From Tanytarsus gracilentus (lineage: Eukaryota; Arthropoda; Insecta; Diptera; Chironomidae), in contig JAXRKN010000039.1 in NCBI GenBank assembly GCA_038502055.1, forward strand, positions 1,798,001 to 1,862,000: a DNA stretch of 64,000 nucleotides, given 5' to 3'. Position numbers and translations under genes: made by a program. Positions 61,349 to 64,000 of this stretch are shown here, in pieces (the first letter of the stretch is position 1; each line of letters starts with the position of its first letter). A model generated the notes under the pieces. The model did not search any database, had not been told where the DNA came from, and was given only the letters and a program-made list of their open reading frames with translations.

Positions 61349-61744
61349 AAAAGCTTTCAGTATCTCACCATGATTTTTTTTCTCGTTTAATTTTGTGTTA
61401 ATTGTACAAAAAAGTTTTTAATAAAGAAGAATTTTAAAAGTCAAAAATTTATTTCTTGACTTCATTATTTTGTTCACTCATCACAATTAATAATTTTGCA
61501 TCAGCGTTGAACTTTTACTTATTTGTCATCTTTGATGCATCGCGAGAGAAAAGTTATGTATACAAAAACACTGCACTGTCCTCTCATTTGCACTGATTGA
61601 TAAGAAAGCGCTCGCTTTTATGAAGAAAAAATTATTGCAAAAATAAAATCTCATCACATTAAAACCGAAAGTAGATTTTGAATTAAGTTTAGTTCTCAGT
61701 CGATTCTCAACAAGTTGACATCCTTTTGAAAAACATAAGCAAAA
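61349..61744. other. Intergenic region with probable initiator
   Basis: This contains the AATAAA of the upstream gene (about 61420) and TCAGTCG near 61696, a likely initiator for the next gene 50 bases before its ATG. Nothing else is supported. Confidence 0.5.
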
Positions 61745-62149
61745 ATGGCAAAATTAGCTTTGATATTTATCGCAGTTTTTCTCTGTGTTCAGGTAAAGTG
61801 AAAAAAATCAATTGAAGCGTGACAAAATGTTCTAAAATTTAATTTTCAGATGACTCTTTGCATTCGTGAAAAACGTCGTGCCGATGAACCTGAGACAACA
61901 ACTGCAGATTGGGCCGAGAGTATAAAATCAGGAATCGAGAAAACTTTTACGGAAGAAAATTTCAACAAGGGATTAGGCTTCTTTACTGATGTAATCCTCA
62001 AAGCCAGAGTGAGTTTTAATAGAGTTACAAAAAATAATAATTTATTTAAATTTCTCTCTCTCTAGAATGTAACTGATGCCGCTTTAGAGAAAGGCAAGAA
62101 AGCGTACGAAGATTGGCAAGCAAGTAAAGATCAGCAATCAGAAGCATAA
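61745..62149 (+). CDS. Small secreted protein, paralog A, 96 residues
   Basis: Exons 61745-61792, 61850-62008 and 62066-62149 encode the signal peptide MAKLALIFIAVFLCVQ, then MTLCIREKRRADEPETTT, then a helix SIKSGIEKTFTEENFNKGLG and a Lys/Glu-rich end. A basic IREKRRA site directly follows the signal region and suggests propeptide cleavage. Sequence and exon structure match the next gene, so they are tandem duplicates. I do not recognise the family; candidates would be a hemolymph, salivary or immune peptide, without evidence for any. Confidence 0.82.
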
Positions 62150-62386
62150 ATAATTTTTTGTACAAAATTTATAACTTAGTTAAAAAATAAAATTTTATTC
62201 AGTCTAAAATTCTCTCTTCTTTCAATCATTGAGAACATCGAAAGAGAAAATCATTAAAAAATCATTCTCTTCTTTATGTCATGCCATGAGGGTTCCAAAA
62301 TTTTTTTCGACTCACATTCCTAAATCGTTCTTAGAGTCTTTCGGATCTTCTTTTGTGCCGTGGCATTATAACTTACAATTTTTAAA

Positions 62387-62768
62387 ATGGCTAAATTGGC
62401 TTTGATTTTCGTTGCAGTATTTTTCTTCTTCCAAGTAAGTGAAAAATAGTTAGATTTGCTACAACTACTTAAAATTATTTCTTAGATTGTGACATGTGCT
62501 GAGATTCGTGAAAAGCGTGATGCCGAAACCACAACCGTCTCAATTTTGGACAACATCAAGACTGGAATTGAATCAACTTTCAGCGAGCAGAACATCAAGA
62601 AGGCTGTGGAAAATATCAACGATTTTGGTGACAAACTTAAGGTAATGAAATTAAAAATAATTTTCACTTAGGTGAAATTTAATTCTAAAATTTACTCTCT
62701 AGGATTTGGGATCAAAAGTTTTTACAAACTTTGAAAATGCTTTGAAGAAAGACACGCCAGCATCATAA
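62387..62768 (+). CDS. Small secreted protein, paralog B, 89 residues
   Basis: Exons 62387-62434, 62486-62641 and 62703-62768 encode MAKLALIFVAVFFFFQ, then IVTCAEIREKRDAETTT and SILDNIKTGIESTFSEQNIK. It keeps the signal peptide, the REKR-type basic site, the ETTT stretch and the amphipathic helix of paralog A, with the same intron phases. The C-terminal exon is shorter. The single Cys near the N-terminus of the mature part is shared by both copies. Confidence 0.82.
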
Positions 62769-63520
62769 AAATCTGAGTTTAAATAAATTTTAATTTTTCT
62801 AAAGAAATATTTTACGAGTTTCAATATCAATTTTCAGTGCGTCCAATTTTTTTTAGCTGATAACGGAATATTCACATGTGATTCACAGACAATTTATTGA
62901 TAAGCAAGATGAATTTCAGGAACTGAATTTAATTTTTTTGAGTTACGCAATAATAAAATAAATTTGCGCTAAATTCACAATTAATAAGAATTTCTCTTAA
63001 TTATTTCCTTCTATCCCAATTAAGGTCAAAATAGATTATAAAAATGCACACAACAAGATCAATGAACTTAATCACTCCCGGCATTGGACTCTTTTTTTCT
63101 CTCTTTATTAGAAGTGTGAAGTTCAAAACTTTCTCAGTCGAAAAATAAATCATGACAATTACATTTTTTTTTTACTTTTAACGCTGCAATCACCAAAATA
63201 ATTTTTCTTATTGTTAAAAGTTGAAACATTGCATTTTTACCCAATCACTTCGTGGTGATTGTGAGACAGACACAAAGCGAAAAACTGCGACAGAATGAAA
63301 TGCTTTAATCTAAAATTTTATGGTCATTGATGCGATCTATAGCGATCAATATAAAAACCACTATGTTTGGCAGAAATTATTTTAGTTTGCATTTCGGTAT
63401 CAGATTCACAAGTTTGAATAAAAGAAATTATTTTTTGCTGTGATATAAAAAAAATATAAAGGTGAAAATTTCATTCATGAAAATAAATTAAAGTTTAACA
63501 AAAACTAAAAATAATTTCAG
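62769..63520. other. Intergenic region and 5' intron of the last gene
   Basis: This is AT-rich sequence. TATAAAAA at 63350 is a likely TATA box for the last gene. A 5'UTR exon probably ends at AAAG/GTGAAA (63461/63462), since the CAG directly before the ATG at 63521 is a good acceptor. Nothing else is seen. Confidence 0.55.
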
Positions 63521-64000
63521 ATGCGTTTTACAATTTTGTTCCTAACCGTCAACTTTTTGGTTTTAATTCACATCAGCACCGCGTTTGATGCTCGTAAGTG
63601 TTTAAATTACTTTCATAAAATTAATTTATTAAATTTGAATTTTCAGACCGTCAAAAGCGATCGCCAGCTGGATATGATGATTACTACAAAAGTTTTATTG
63701 CCGACCATTACTCGGATCTCGATACTGTCGAAGACAATAATGAGTATAAGAGTGAAAATGATGAAAATAGTGAGAGTTCCGAAGATGAAGCAGAAAGTTC
63801 TGAGGATGATTTTAATGGACGTAAGTAGCATAAATTTCTCATTTTTAAATAAAAGTTACAAGTCAAAATTTCACAGACCGTCGAAGGCGATCACCAGCAG
63901 GTTACGACGACCATTACAACAAATTTATCGCTGAACACTTTTCAGATATAAATGACAAGCACGTCGACGATAAAGACGAATATAAAAGTGCAAGTAGTGA
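63521..64000 (+). CDS. Secreted multi-repeat peptide precursor (partial, runs off the edge)
   Basis: Exons 63521-63593, 63647-63820 and 63877 onward. Exon 1 is a signal peptide (MRFTILFLTVNFLVLIHIST). Each following exon starts and ends in phase 1 and encodes the same module: a basic site (HRQKRSPAGYDDYYKSFIAD in the first, HRRRRSPAGYDDHYNKFIAE in the second) followed by an acidic Ser/Glu/Asp-rich spacer with DEYK or NEYKSEN. Such symmetric exons can be duplicated without breaking the frame. Furin-like sites before SPAGYDD suggest release of repeated peptides. The gene continues beyond the window, so the number of modules is unknown. I do not recognise the family. Confidence 0.8.

Noticed and set aside
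1..64000. CRISPR arrays, operons, integrated viral genes or tRNA genes
   Set aside because: None found: the only regular array is the 120-bp minisatellite, the genes are intron-containing and insect-like, and no complete A-box plus B-box pair was seen.

Overview
The window is nuclear DNA of an insect, most likely a nematoceran fly (midge or mosquito group). It is very AT-rich, its genes are split by many short GT-AG introns, and the recognisable proteins (Rop, Shibire, Pdk, Kdm2, RpS20, ZnT) are close to their Drosophila counterparts. Nothing is bacterial or viral. All exon boundaries given are my own reading of splice sites and reading phase, without transcript data. The species is not determined; the secreted-protein cluster and a 120-bp repeat carrying a ClaI site make a chironomid midge a reasonable guess only.

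From 1 to 52 kb the window holds mostly housekeeping genes. In order: the 3' end of an unidentified gene (+, 1-285); importin-4 (-, 396-4060); a small two-exon gene (+, 4324-4647); the Sec1/Munc18 protein Rop (+, 4837-8761) with a pair of mutually exclusive exons; dynamin/shibire (-, 12883-20264); S-formylglutathione hydrolase (-, 20544-21508); pyruvate dehydrogenase kinase (+, 22101-29766); histone demethylase Kdm2 (-, 30474-34568); an HCFC1R1/CCDC117-like gene (-, 34919-35715); RpS20 (+, 36023-36952) with snoRNA-like introns; a ZnT1-type zinc transporter (+, 41182-44644) whose 5'UTR exon lies near 37.1-37.7 kb; the splicing factor ESS2 (-, 46081-47630); and a divergent SMYD4-like gene (-, 47891-49520). 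Several neighbours are head to head over a few hundred bases: importin-4 and the small gene, formylglutathione hydrolase and Pdk, the HCFC1R1-like gene and RpS20.

Two non-autonomous transposons are well delimited. A 1.4-kb foldback element lies in ZnT intron 4, with long inverted arms and a 10-bp flanking repeat. A 954-bp hAT-like MITE lies at 50930-51883, with an exact 8-bp target duplication. A block of inverted repeats, an 8-mer microsatellite and a 120-bp minisatellite separates two tandem paralogs at 56.5-58.0 kb.

From 52.3 kb to the right edge, eight genes in a row, all on the + strand, encode secreted proteins. Most have the signal peptide alone in a 42-51 nt first exon. They include a carbonic anhydrase with a long N-terminal extension (54636-56385), a downstream paralog that keeps the extension but stops at the boundary of the enzyme domain (58316-59432), a pair of small paralogs (61745 and 62387), a helical 79-residue protein, a probable processed-peptide precursor, and, at the edge, a precursor built from repeated exons each encoding a basic site followed by SPAGYDD. 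This lineage-specific secreted cluster is the least described part of the window.
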